Assembly: GCA_905250125.1 (NCBI GenBank)
Contig: CAJNOL010000937.1
Location: 3,022-67,021, forward strand
DNA from: Rotaria sordida
Lineage: Eukaryota; Rotifera; Eurotatoria; Philodinida; Philodinidae
DNA: 64,000 nucleotides
Reading direction: 5' to 3'
In this document: in pieces, positions 11,221 through 23,866 of the stretch
Layout: each line of letters opens with the position of its first letter
How positions within the stretch are numbered: the stretch's first letter is position 1
Notes under the pieces: model-generated
What the model was told of the DNA's origin: nothing
The model's input: only the letters and a program-made list of their open reading frames with translations
Database searches by the model: none
Program-made: the position numbers and the translations under genes

Positions 11221-14200
11221 TCAAACTTTTATTTTAAGAATATCTATTCCATTTGGCATCACATGAAGAGTAATTATTGCAGGAAGTATATAACAAATTA
11301 ATTGTCCACTTGTTGCACCTGTTAATGCTAATGTAAATTCAAGATTTGGTATACATAATGCAATCAATGTCGGTAGAAAAACGACAATTGCTGTAAATAT
11401 AATTAATAATCGTCGAGGTATAATATGACGTTCACCGAAAAGAGATTGTTGTTGCTAGAAGAAAAAACAAATTAATAGATCTATTCAATATGATAAAAAA
11501 TTCATATTTACTCGATCATTCCATAAAGTAAATAAACTTCCGCGTGTAGGATTAACCATAAATGGAATACCAGTCGTACAATTAAGTATAAAACCCCATA
11601 AAAATATTTGTTGAAATAAATTTTTTGGAAATATTTGCATTATATTTCCGGGAATGAATTCATAGATTGAAAAAAAAGCCAAATAACCAAAAAGACCAGA
11701 CTAGACACAAAAAACAAATTATGTATTGTTTTTTATTTTGAATAAATAATTTTATCTTACAATAAAATAAATAAATCCGACAAGTATAACTGATAAGTCA
11801 ATAATATCATTCATAGCATGTGATGTTGAATCAGATAATTCCGAAAAAACTACGAATAACATTCTAAAATTTAAAATTCAAATAGTTTCATTGAGAGTCA
11901 CTCTTTTTTTTATCGATATTATATTTGATATATAAGAATTTCTTGTTATTATTATTTTACAAATCTCTATTTGAGACCTACGAATTATAATGAATTGGAA
12001 GATGTATAATCTGAGAAATACTCAACTAGTAAAAGTTTGTTAGCACAGCTCCTCTGGAACTGAAATTTGAAACTCACATGTCTTATTTAGTTTCATTAAG
12101 CTAATACAAAATACATAAAGTGTAAAATCTGTGAAAGAAGATACTTATTTTCCAACGATAATTGATTACCAGCAAATGATGTCTTGTTTATTTCTACATT
12201 TCGAACAGAAATTTTGTTTTCTCTGTTTTTGTTTTTGAGCCAGCGTCCCTTTTTTTTAATTAAATTTTCATAATTTATTATTGTTAGTCAAACCATTGAT
12301 TTCATAAGCAAATAAGCCTGTCGTACATATTCATTATATCTATAGCAGAACTTAACGATCTACTATATATCTCGATAGACTGAGTAAGACTGAAATGGAT
12401 TATTCCCAAAAGTTAGAACTCAATCGCATCATGCTCTTGTGTTGATCATATGACAGTTATGGAAAATCAATACATCATCCTTGATATCTTGAATATAATC
12501 GTTTATCTGCGGAAAAATGGGAAACTATATTATTTAGAATATTGATAAACTTATTTCAGCTATTTAAATCACAAGGAAGTTTTTGGAATGTTCTAGAATC
12601 TTTTAAGCCTTGTTCTTAATATCGTTCAATAACTTTAATCTTGGTTGCTAAGGTCTGTAATGGAGAGGACCTAGAGAAGGAAGCCGCAAAAAACTCGATT
12701 TAAACTTTCAGTTACTATGATTTTCTTCGAAAATATACCTGAGTTCCACAAACACTTATTATTATGTGAAAATATGAAGTCTTACATATGCACGTCATGT
12801 TATTATTTCGTTAATATTGACTTAGATTTATACATACTCCGAAAATATTCAAATATTTCTTCTTTAAAAGTCTATAGCCAACAGTCTTCATTCAAATGAC
12901 ATAACTATACTCTCAAATCGAATTATCATTTAGACTACACATAAAAACTTAACAATCAGTATTTTATTCAGACTTTCTTTTCAGGAAGAGCGAACACCTA
13001 TTTTTGAGAGCATAGATACATAGTACATGATATAATAACCAGACTCCTGGAAGGACCAATCCGATCTTCGGAAGGGTACCATTCTCTCAGTCGTCATACT
13101 GAATGAAATATTAAGCACTATAGAACAGCTTACGTACACTTCGACAAACTTTCTAATTCAAAACCTCAATCGTTTTATTTACAGAAAAATATTTCGCGAA
13201 ATTAAGTACTTTAAGTAGATATGGATAAGATGGATCCGGTCCTTGTCCAACCGGGACCGAATTAGAACCAATCATTTTTCATTAGGAACGGTACCTTTTC
13301 TGGTCGTGTAAAACTTGCATCGAATGTCATATTGTCATAGCTCATGTGTTCTAAATAGGTATAGAGAAAAATGATCCTGCTCATGTCTAGTTTTAAGTTC
13401 ATCAGAGAATAAGAGATAGACTCAGTCGAATTCCTTTGTCGATCAAACTCGAAAAAAGAAAAGTATACATCGACCTTCATGAACATGTTTCCGATTTCAA
13501 CTTTTGTTTTGCCAGTAAAAGATCAGAAAACCTTATCTGAACGTCATATAGAGAGTTATACTATGTTTGTTCTAATTATCAACATTTCAAAGTTGATTTT
13601 TCAATAACATATCAAATCTCTTTACATAGAATGCTTAACATATTAAGTTCTTTCCACAGATGGGTAACTCTAGCTCAGAACTGGAGGTAACTTTGAAGTT
13701 GACATAGGTCTGGAATGAAGTTGGATCAGCACTTAGTGGAACTGTTCATCTCTGGTTCTTTCATTCCATGGTTAGACTTTCGAAATCCGGATAAACTATG
13801 AGTAGTAAACTTCCATCAACTAATATCCTTACGTTTGGCATGAAAATGAAAGTGATATAATTGGTAAACTAACAAATAATCCACTCCATCTCCAATAAAC
13901 AAGTTTACTAATGTTAAATGATGTCTTCATTGCATTTGACCATAATTGAGTAAAAGTCTACAAAAAAAAAAAAAAACAAATAGTAAATTTTACTATTTAA
14001 TTATTTTATATAATTACATAAATGCCAAAAAGAAGATAGAATAAAATCGATTGAATTGATATTGGTGTTAAATGATCAAATCTTTCAGATAAACTTATTG
14101 GAAATGAAACTGTACATGTCAATACTAAGATTACTGAAGCTCTTATTAATGGTGAATTCTAAACTGAAAAAAAGAATATGAATAAATTCGATAAAATTTA

Positions 14201-14779
14201 ATTCAAAATTCACCGTTATATTAAATATTTGTGAAACAACTACTGAACCAAGATCACCAATAATCATTTGATAAGCTACAATTGAACCAAATAGAAGTCC
14301 AATGGAACTAAAAAAAAGAATTTTTTTTTAGAATTATTTCTTTTTTTTTTTATTTTTGAAATAAAATTACCTTAATTCCACAATTAATTTCATTGAACGT
14401 CCTATTATCTTTTTTAAAAGTAATTAAATTCATTCAAATTTGATTTTTTTTATTCTCACCCATTGCTCGTAAACCTAAATATTCATAGGTTGTTGAATTT
14501 GTTGTTTGAGCACTTGCAATAAGAATTTTACATGAATATGATGTAATTAATGCAGAAATAATCATTAATAATGTTGCTAAAATAATTCCACACTAATAAT
14601 GAAAAAAAAAAATTCGAATTTTTAGTTTTTTTAAATACTGAATAAACTAAAATTTCAATTACTTGTTGAAAACAATATGCCATTGATAGAATAGATGCAC
14701 CAACAATAGCATTTGATAAACTTAATACACTTTTTTGTGGAAAATTTGGTTGCAAAAATTTGCTAAAAATTAATAGCAT
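11221..14779 (-). CDS. SLC38A10: SLC38A10-like amino-acid transporter
   Basis: Nine exons (14779-14663, 14592-14460, 14401-14371, 14307-14214, 14158-14018, 13957-13833, 11863-11761, 11700-11512, 11454-11221) sum to 1167 nt, giving 388 residues in one frame. The product is a multi-helix transporter of the amino acid/auxin permease family. Helix 1 contains LSNAIVGASILSMAYCFQQC, and later landmarks are MIIGDLGSVV, YWRWSGLFVSLPIISLSFSC and TLALTGATSGQLICYILPAI. All are in the order of the SLC38A10 transmembrane core. SLC38 members carry neutral amino acids, glutamine in particular. Unlike vertebrate SLC38A10 there is no long cytosolic tail. The reading frame stops after the last helix. Most introns are 40-210 nt, but the one between exons 6 and 7 is 1969 nt and carries unrelated sequence. 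The 5' end at ATG 14779 is probable, because it gives a normal N-terminus for this family. Confidence 0.85.
11864..13832. other. Enlarged intron of the SLC38A10-like gene
   Basis: This intron is ten times the size of its neighbours and has visibly less AT-monotonous sequence in its 12.0-13.8 kb part, which suggests one or more old insertions. I find no exon on either strand. The open frames at 12717-12899 and 13262-13486 carry no motif. Confidence 0.55.
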
Positions 14780-15253
14780 TATAAATCTAGAAATAAAAAT
14801 AAAATGACAAAAAAATACAATATTGTTTATTTTATTTAATGAAGAGATATGTTTTTTTTAAATTACATGGAAAATTCTTTTGTTCTTATAATAATATTTT
14901 AAATTTCAAAATTAATAATTAAGTTTAATGCGAACAAAGACAGCACTATGAAAAAAAAAAGATTTTCCAATTTGGATATACTTTTCTTATACTCTAATTA
15001 TTCTTAAATAAATTTTTCCAAATATAACTCTCCTTCTTAACAGTAATAAAAAAAAAAAAGAATCTACACTTTTAAATCTAATTTCAATATCTTCGAATCA
15101 ATTAAGTAAGGAAAATGTACAATAAAAGAGAAAAAGAAAAACAAAATTAAATAACACTTCCATTAATTACATATGATCTACCTAATCCAGAAAAAAAATC
15201 ATACAAATATTTAAGAATAATTGTTTTTTTTTTCTAAGTTTATTATAATTCAT
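14780..15253. other. Spacer between SLC38A10-like gene and EXOC2
   Basis: About 470 bp, AT-rich. It must hold the promoter of the SLC38A10-like gene and the 3' untranslated region of EXOC2, since both genes run on the minus strand. AATAAA-type signals are too common here to choose one. Confidence 0.5.
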
Positions 15254-18200
15254 TCATTGTTGTATAACATCACGAAAAGCAATTGAATATGGTTGCATTT
15301 GTTTTAAGAAAACATTTAACATATCAGTTAATGCTTTTGATTTAATATGTTCAGCTGCATCAGGTATTTGTGTTATAAGTTCTTTTAATTTATTTGATGT
15401 TCCTGTTTCCATACAACGTCCAAGACATTCTTGTAAAGCAATTAAATCTAAACATGCTTGCATACTACCAGCTTTACTAAATTGATTTATATTTGAATAT
15501 AATTTAGCTAATTCATTAACTAATGTTGCTAATATACGTGATAAAACAATAAATACTAATTGATTACTTATAGAATATATTTCAGAATGTACACGTGCTA
15601 AATCAAGTATAATATGTTTAACATAATCTTTAACTGATATAACACGTACATGTGTTGCCCAATCAAATCTTCCAGCATACATACGAGATTCTAAACGATG
15701 TAAAAATGGACGAAGATATTCATTTTGTACTGTATCTAATAATTGTTCATCAACACGATTATATATAATTTCCGTTTCATCATAAACACGATCCATACCA
15801 CGAAAACTATAATTAAGAAAAAGTTTTTTTAAACGTGGAAGTATAAAACGACGTGTATAAGCAAAATTATTTAATATTATTATTAAACACATTGTTTTAG
15901 ATAAATGTTCAGATGAATTTATCATTATTGTTGATGATGATAATGGTTCAATTGAATTTGATGTTGATGATGAACAATCTTTTATTAAAATTTGAAATAC
16001 AGATGCAAAATCACCTAATAAACGATAAACAGCTATAGCTGCTTGTTTTGTTGCTTCTTTATCTTCAAAAAACTTTAAAAAGACAAAATATTTTTTTTTT
16101 TATATTATTGAAATAGATCAATATATATATGTATACTAACTTTTCGTTCACCTTTTGTTACATTAACAGAAAGAACATTTTCATAGATAATATTTGCTTT
16201 CGTGACAATCATATCATGAAATAAGTTTGGTAATTTTGTATGTGAACCAAGTTGTTCATCATATTCTAATTCCCATGTTTCCTGAGTATTTAAACGAGAT
16301 ACTTCTACGAAAAAAAAAAGAAAAGCATTATGAACTTAAATATTTCGAGTAAGTCTTAGAAAATAAATTCGATTTTCTCAAAAGAAAAACTTTCACTTGT
16401 TTTCTTCTTGTCTATAAATGAATATTCATTAAAAAATCTTTTGGTTTGACAAAATTAAAATGATGACTTAATTAAGTATAAAAAAAACTTATGTTGACTA
16501 TTAGCTACTCTTAAAATAATACATCATATTACCATAGCAATTTATTAATAATTAGCTTTATTTAGATAATTACGTGACATTTACTATTTTAAATGATATA
16601 TTTTATGATCGTATGAAATTAAAGGTCATGATCAGATTGACCTATGATGCAAAAGTCTTAGTACAAAATATTCATTCATTTTTCGGCTACTAAAAGACAA
16701 CTGATTAGAGTTAGTTAGAATTAGAATTTTCCAACTTTTGCTAAATATATGTTCAGATTATCTTTTTGGAATAAGATTGAATAACTATCTATAAATTTTG
16801 TCCAAAAGTTCAAAATTGTATCTGTACAGTTTAGACACAGTCCTTAGTCTGTGCCTTGTAACCGTTTTAACTTAACATTATTCTAGAACACTGAATTCTG
16901 TACAAAATGAGATATTACAATAAGCGTAATCTCATCTATACAGGAAACATGGCGGCGTCTTTTTCTTCGAAAATGTGTAAGACAAAATCTTTTTTTAAAA
17001 CCAACTATCTCCTGGAAACATTCGAAAAAATGCATGAAACAGGTCTGTTGTTCTAATGAAATTTTGATTTTAACATATGATTTGGATAGACGGACTTCAG
17101 ATCTATAGTTCAAGACACAATGCGAATTGTTATCATTCCACATGCTAACGCTGAATCAACAAAATCCATGTACTGGCTTACTCAAATAATACGAAATTGT
17201 GCTGATTTTCAGCTAAATTTTTTTACTTTTTTCGCAAAATTTCATCGGAACGGCAGATCTGTTTCATGCATTTTTTCGGATATTTCCGGATGATGATTGG
17301 TTTTAAAAAAGATTTTGGCTTACACATTTTCGAAGAAAAGACGCTCCCATGTCTTCTCTTTCAATTGCTGAAAATCGCAGGTCGCTAGCTACTTGCATTC
17401 TTGACTTGTTTAATTTTTAACCAAGTACCTTTACATCTAAATCCGACAATAGTGACTTGGAAAGTTCCAAAAATTTCGAGGACTGAATATTTATATGGAG
17501 TACTGTATCTCTTTGGGATTGGGATTCGGTGAGGAAATTCATCGTGTTACTGTTAATTATTCTAACATGCTTCATTGAGTAATTCAAATATTAGTACTAT
17601 AGGTAGTTGTCTTAATTTCTCTTTGATTTCTAAAATATATTCAAAAATAAAACATTAACTAGCTCACAGTTATGCAAATGAAGAAAAAAGAATAAAATTA
17701 ATATAAGAATGTAGGTACGACTTTTGTCTTCGCCCACATACACACTCAACTGCATCCATATCCTTCCTGATCCAACCAATCTCGAAAGATATACACTTCA
17801 TTTCTATATACTTTTTATATTAAAATGAATTTCCTGGCTCAACTCAACGTTACACGACGAGTCCTTACAATAATATTCTTTAATTTGTATCATTTTATGA
17901 AATTACTGACACAAAAGGTAACAAATAAGTATGATTAAAACATAAGATGCTTGTAAGAATATTTGAAAAATAACTTAATCGAATATCGAATATTTATGTT
18001 TACCTAAACATGCATGATCCATAATAAGTTTAAAACATTCTAAACGTAAATCAAACATAAGTTGTTGTAAATCTCTTTTAAAATCAGCTTGTATATCAAG
18101 TGAAACAAGATGTAATACACATAAACTATGAGAAAAAAAAAATTAAATAATAAATAATAATAAAATTTATTTGAAAGAATTTGAAATAAAATTTACCGAC

Positions 18201-21200
18201 AATTTTGTATACAATGTGGTAATGTTTTAACACGTTGATAAGTTTCATCAGCATGTGTATATAGATCATCATCTTGTGATGATCCCATATCGAATTTTGG
18301 TGTTACTGAACGACTTAATAAATTTTGTCGAACAACACTTATAAATGTTTGAATAATATCTTTTGTTAAAGCCTTAAATATAATATGATTAATATTATTC
18401 ATTTCTTAAATACATATTTACTAGAAATTCTGGTGCTTTATGCATATAAGTTCGATCGATTTCTTCGGATTTCTATAATTTTTAAGAATATATATATTTT
18501 TTTTATAAAGAAAAATTCATTTTAATTTACTTCAGATAATGGATAAAGTTTCTTTTTTAAATATAATTGTATTAAATACCATAGATCAGGAAACGCTGTT
18601 GTTAATACATCACATGCTTGATCAACCATAGCTGTTGCTTGATCATGATTGTGAAGTTTGATATCATGTGCTATTTCAATAAATAAAGTAGAAAAAAAAC
18701 CTAGCTTAAAACTTTGACATCTAACAAAACAATCTTTCAAATCATTTCATTTGAACTATAAGAAGAAATGAATTATCTATTGAATAAATCCATCAGACTA
18801 ATTTTTCATAGGCCTAGTCGACCGATCCCTTTCGTCTGTCATATATTTCTTTTATGCCAATTTGCGACGAGCTTATGAAATAATAACTTGCACTTTCTTC
18901 AGACTGACATAAACATAGAAGTCAACTCGATGGTCTGTCGAGCCCAAAATTTTCAGATCCGACTTATTGAACTATTTTGAGAGCCGGTCGCTCAAATTTT
19001 TTCGCACTCAATCGAACCGACTTTGATAGTCTCTATGAAATTTTCTAATCAGAATTGGACAGTCGTCCCGACGATACAAAAATACGTTTTTTCTGGATTC
19101 TTGTATTCGGTGACTAGCACATCCTTCACATTTTTCAAACGACTAGAGCCCATCGGGTTCAAAATTTTCAGATCTGCAATCAACTCAACAGGCTCTATCT
19201 GTTTAAATTTCTGATGCATTACTGACTATGACGATGCCATTACTTTGGAGAGAAGTTTTCGGATTCAAATCGAAAGATTGTTGAGTTTTTTTTTTTTTTT
19301 AAGAAAAATAAAAAGATTTACATTGTTGATGTTGTTGTTTTGGATCAACTGCACATGAACGAAGTACCTCAATAAGTGCTGCTTTTTGATGTATAATACA
19401 ATCCCATGCTGGATCAGCTCTTGGATCAAGTGAATGTAAATAACGAATAAATAGTTTTTGATCATCAATAGATGATGGAAATTCTGTAAGACGTTGTCGA
19501 AATAATGTACGTAAATTTTGTATTTGTTGTTCAACTTCTCGTTGAACTAAAAAAAAAAACAAAAAAGAAAATATTTACTAATATATCTTTTATGTAAATT
19601 ACATACTATTGCGAAATACTTTTGAATCAACAGTTTCAAATGCTGCACGAGCTCGTACAAGATCATTAATTACTTTTTCATATTCTTCCTATTTTAAAAT
19701 TGAAAAAAAAAACAACAACAACTATATTTTTGTTTTATTCTAATCATTCATTATACTCGTTTGACACTTCGTTCAATAGTTTGTGGTAAATGAAAAATAA
19801 ATTTATATCTTTGTATAACATTTAATGCATTACGTATTGTATCTGAATAATCTTTTCGGGCTAAATCCGTATCATACATGGAATGAGCAATACGAGAAAT
19901 TTCTATAAGAGAACAAAAAGAAAAAGATACTCATATTTTAAATAAATTCTGAATATAAAAGAAGACCTTCAACTAATTTGATCACTGTTTCATAAAAATT
20001 TTTCCTACGATCATCCGCCGATAAACGTCGAATATCTAAATATAAAAGAAAAAAATAACTTTTTTTTTCTTTTCTTTTTTTCAAATAAATAAACCTTTCA
20101 TTATATCAACAGCTTCCATAAATGATGCTATATTATTTTTAACAAGTGTTGTTGATGCACCTCTATTATCAACTTGAGTTCTTTTAAGATGTTGATAATC
20201 TTTACGTAAGTCATCAAAACTAGATTTATTCAAATGAATTTCAATTATTTTATTAAAAAAAAAAACAAATAAACATTTTACTTACGTAGCATTTGATTTA
20301 TGAGCAAGTAAATAATAATATGGATTAAAATTTGGTTGAGTTATATCAGTACTACCTAAGAAAAAGATATAAGATTTGCTTGTTTTTACATATTTTTCAC
20401 AATAAATCAAAATTATCTCGAGATCTGTACAAAAGGATGCGCTCATACGAACTGAAATTTTTTGAAATGTTCTCCAGATGGAAACTAGCGCTCTACATGG
20501 GATGGGACAATTCCATCCCATGAAACAAATAACTACTTATATAAACATTTTTTATAAGAAAAGATATTACTACTTTTCGTCATATAGATGGTATTCTTAT
20601 CTATTTCACAATAACGAAAATAAAATACTGATTTATTTTATAAGTAGTTCTGCATTTTAACCATTAGAATGCAGTAAAATGAATAATAATGAATGAATAA
20701 ATAAACAAATGATGCACTTCTATCGAAATTAATAGATTCAGATTTTAATAATAACTTATAAAATATATTCTGAGGATTTATCATTGTCTATTATTGAATG
20801 CCAATCTGATTCATGGTTGGGTGTATGAGAGAAGAAAATACTAACATCCACAAAGAGAAAAACAAAACAAGAATATAAATCGAAGACAATATAATCTAAT
20901 TTTTATCGTCATATATCATAACAAAACAACAGTTATCGAAATCTTAATATTATTATATTAGTTGAAGAATAAACAAATATCAAAGAAAAAAAAATCGAGC
21001 ATTGCTTTTATTAACATTACAATATAAAAAGAAACTTTTCTCATTATTTCTATAGGTAAATAAAGTACCTTTGCTATTATTTTTGAATTGCTCTTAGTGA
21101 TATAATATTCTGTATAATTAATCAAACGAATAAATGTATTAATAAATTTCATTTTTTTTTTTTTGAAAATCATTTGACAAATGTGAAACTGTTATACACT

Positions 21201-22637
21201 TATTATTAAATAAATAAATCCCAAAAGGAAAGAAATGAAATATAGACGATAATAATAGATCGATCTAGATTATAGGTAAAATAGTCCGGCGCTTTAGTAG
21301 CAAAGGTAAGGGAATCATCATGATGAGAAATAAAAGTCTGTTTTAAAGTTTATCGCAGATAGTATCGATTCATTTATAAACTTTTTCTATTGGAATAAAT
21401 TGAGAACAAAAAAATTTCAAAAGCAAGAAGAGATCCTTCCACAATATGTTAAATACTAATAAAACATCAGTCTAAAATCGATTAAGTTTCATTAAGTCTA
21501 CCAGCGCCAATAGTTTCATTAGACATAAAATGACATCCATCATTTCATATCAAATCTTCATCTTCTTCCTTTTCATTTCTTTATCTATCGAATATAATCT
21601 ACATTTTAAAACATCATTACTTAAATCATTAATTCAACGACGACAATTATTAGATGGTACTGCAAAAAACGATGGTGTATCACCTAAACCACCGGGTAGT
21701 GGTAGTAGTTTTAATCAAAATTTTATATCATATTTAACGCAACAAACAATTCTAAATCATATATTTCCTACGATAACGACAACAACAATAATAATAAAAA
21801 ATGATTTAGTCGATGATCGTTCAATTAAAGATACAAGTTCATCAAATTCTAAATCAAAAGCTAGTCTTATTGCTTCTATTCTAGCACCAACTGGTATTCT
21901 AGGTTTAATTGGTTCTATTATTGGTATATTATTTTATAAAAACAATCAAACTAATTCATCAATAAATGATACTAAAGGATTTTTTAGTAAATTTTTTAAT
22001 AAGAATTCTAATGGAATTATAGAAAATAAATTAGAAGAAAAATATTTACTTGTTGGAAACATTTCATAAAGTTCTTCTGCTGGAGTAGCATTACTGAAAG
22101 AAAGAAAGAAAAAAAGAAAGGTACAATTAATATAATTATAAAAGACTTTCGAATAACTTACGAACTATCCGTAGTTGATCCACTCATTGTATCACCGGTA
22201 CCAGGTAAAAAAGCTGGTGCTTTTGATGTATTTAAACCAAATAAAGCTACTGCATCTTCATCAATCCATACAGCAACTTCTTGAAATTGTCCTTTTAATA
22301 ATCAAAACAGATTTTTTTTCTTCTTAAGAAAACAAACAACCATTTCTTTTATTAAATTACCTGCTTGTTCAACTCGTCCATAAAATCCAACTGAACATGT
22401 ACCAATTCCACCACTTTTTGTTATAACAATAACATCACCTTTACCTTGACCATGTCCAGCATAAGCAACTATTTTATTTGGACTCATCCATGAAGCTGTT
22501 GCTCGACAATCATCACCACAAATTTTTAAACCAATAAAATCTTTTTCATCGGTACCGAAATTTTCACCTCGAATAGTTATTTTTATACCTGGACAACCTT
22601 CACGAGGTGATATACCAGTTACAAGAGGTGGAGGCAT
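15254..22637 (-). CDS. EXOC2: Exocyst complex component 2 (Sec5)
   Basis: Fifteen exons (22637-22361, 22291-22162, 22093-22050, 20355-20286, 20219-20095, 20035-19967, 19902-19757, 19688-19607, 19546-19322, 18670-18531, 18472-18422, 18372-18197, 18125-18004, 16304-16141, 16072-15254) sum to 2640 nt and give 879 residues, close to the 924 of human EXOC2. The N-terminus is the IPT/TIG domain that binds Ral GTPases ([16 protein letters not shown], then [11 protein letters not shown]). A stretch with [16 protein letters not shown] leads into the coiled-coil/CATCHR rods, and the C-terminus holds [13 protein letters not shown] and a segment with [18 protein letters not shown]2 is part of the complex that tethers secretory vesicles to the plasma membrane. 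Introns of 1.69 kb (20356-22049), 1.70 kb (16305-18003) and 0.65 kb (18671-19321) carry inserts, and the rest are small. The 44-nt third exon overlaps the 3' end of a nested gene on the plus strand. Confidence 0.93.
16948..17352. mobile_element. Foldback element in an EXOC2 intron
   Basis: An arm at about 16948-17070 returns inverted at about 17231-17352. Matching landmarks are ACATGGCGGCGTCTTTTTC against AAAAGACGCTCCCATGT, AAATGTGTAAG against CTTACACATTT, TTCGAAAAAATGCATGAAAC against GTTTCATGCATTTTTTCGGA, and ATGAAATTTTG against CAAAATTTCAT. The core is about 160 bp. No transposase is encoded. It is a MITE-like insertion lying inside the 1.7 kb intron between exons 13 and 14, and is unrelated by eye to the foldback at 1572-1993. 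Confidence 0.75.
18780..19265. repeat. Foreign insert in an EXOC2 intron
   Basis: Within the 651-nt intron, this segment is much richer in G and C than its flanks. It contains two related blocks, each with AAAATTTTCAGATC preceded by a GAGCCCA element (about 18938-18965 and 19145-19180). No coding frame is evident. It is probably a fragment of a dispersed repeat. Confidence 0.45.
20497..20523. repeat. Short perfect hairpin in an EXOC2 intron
   Basis: CATGGGATGG and CCATCCCATG form 10-bp perfect arms around a 7-nt loop. It sits in the 1.7 kb intron upstream of the nested gene and ends a GC-richer patch (about 20415-20525). Confidence 0.6.
21530..22069 (+). CDS. Nested secreted/membrane hypothetical protein
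   Basis: A single-exon 179-residue frame lies on the strand opposite to EXOC2, inside the intron between its exons 3 and 4. It has a hydrophobic N-terminal signal-like segment (about residues 4-21), a Ser/Thr/Asn-rich middle with [10 protein letters not shown] and a poly-Thr/Ile stretch, a second hydrophobic segment with [20 protein letters not shown] (about 112-136), and a Lys/Asn-rich tail of about 40 residues. The layout suggests a type I membrane protein, or a secreted protein if the second segment is not membrane-spanning. I do not recognise the family. The last 20 bases (22050-22069, including the stop) are antisense to EXOC2 exon 3. Codon usage matches neighbouring genes. Confidence 0.6.
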   Translation: MTSIISYQIFIFFLFISLSIEYNLHFKTSLLKSLIQRRQLLDGTAKNDGVSPKPPGSGSSFNQNFISYLTQQTILNHIFPTITTTTIIIKNDLVDDRSIKDTSSSNSKSKASLIASILAPTGILGLIGSIIGILFYKNNQTNSSINDTKGFFSKFFNKNSNGIIENKLEEKYLLVGNIS

Positions 22638-23766
22638 TCAATAGGTTTTCTTTTTTGTCTTTTTGTTTTGGTTGATATCTAAAAATCATTTGCTCATTAA
22701 AATATTATTATTCTTTCATTTGAAACGTTGAAAAAATGAATTTCTTATATATCCAATTTAATACATTTTGAAAATCGTTATTTTGAACAAAAAATTATAC
22801 TTTATAATACATTTTATTTATTAATAGACGAAAGAAAAATTCAAATGATTTACTCATCGAAATAAAGATGTTAAAGTAAGTAGAAGGAAAATATGTAAAA
22901 CTAAGGATATGTCAAAGGTAATACATAGGGATATGTATATTTAATCTGTTTTTCTCGATAAACAGATTAATTATTAATGCAACAAAATGAAAATTTCAGT
23001 TCTAATTTACTTCAAAAATATAATGGTAGTCCTCATTGGTGTAATACTCATAACACTCACTAATGGATAAAGATAAAGTCTGTATCTAAAGGAAATAAAA
23101 ACCAAAATTTTCTGAAATTGGGATGGTATAAAATATAATATCTGTGCAAGTATATCTCAAATGAAAGAGCATTTGAAATGGTATAAATCGACTAACCAAT
23201 CCTGTGCATGCACAGCAAAGCACTAGTATCAAAACGTCGTGGAAGCTAGCCCAACCCGATCATTCAGCCTAACGAAAATAATGATTCTATTGAGTGATTC
23301 TTTAACCAATAGATATCGTCATATTCATAAAACACCACTAAGGAGGAGCATAAAATAAATAAATTTTGGAAATGGTCGCCTTAGTGATGGTATATTTGGA
23401 TTATATTTTTCGCTTTAATTTTTTTTGGAATTAAATGATAATTAGCATTCTTGCTTATTGTATGCAAATGACATGCAATTTTATTATGAACGAAGAACAT
23501 GAAAACAAGCGTGATTAAAAATATGTAGATATAGTAACAATAAAAAAAAACAATATTTTCAAAAAATTCTACTTAGGGCGTACCAAAAATAATGGCACAG
23601 GTACTTTTTTTTCTTACAGAAAGCTTGAAAAAATTTTCTTTTTTTTTTGAACAAATAGAGCGTCTTTCTCTCTATCTGTGTATGGTATTTGATCACTATT
23701 CAACTAATATCGTAATCATAAAACGTCGATGCCGCTGTACACCTTCACATGATTTTTACGCCAGCA
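22638..23766. other. Intergenic region upstream of EXOC2
   Basis: No exon seen. It must include the EXOC2 promoter. It contains one copy of the 85-bp dispersed repeat (23148-23231) and ends at the assembly gap. The frame running into the gap at 23592 has no recognisable content. Confidence 0.5.
23148..23231 (+). repeat. 85-bp dispersed repeat, copy A
   Basis: The block from ATATCTGTGCAAGTATATC through AAAGCACTAG is nearly identical to 25622-25712 in direct orientation. It includes a central palindrome, GTGCATGCAC, just after GACTAACCAATCC. No coding potential is seen. The copies differ by only a few substitutions. Confidence 0.8.
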
Positions 23767-23866
23767 NNNNNNNNNNNNNNNNNNNNNNNNNNNNNNNNNN
23801 NNNNNNNNNNNNNNNNNNNNNNNNNNNNNNNNNNNNNNNNNNNNNNNNNNNNNNNNNNNNNNNNNN
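23767..23866. other. Assembly gap of 100 N
   Basis: Exactly 100 N, the conventional size for a gap of unknown length. The tandem repeat starting right after it suggests that the assembly broke in repeats. Confidence 0.98.

Noticed and set aside
11864..13832. Suspected missing exon of the SLC38A10-like transporter
   Set aside because: The apparently missing helix was found as the exon at 13833-13957, and the splice phases fit on both sides.
19265..19534. Minus-strand His/Asn-rich frame
   Set aside because: It is a shifted frame of EXOC2 exon 9, whose true frame carries conserved exocyst sequence.
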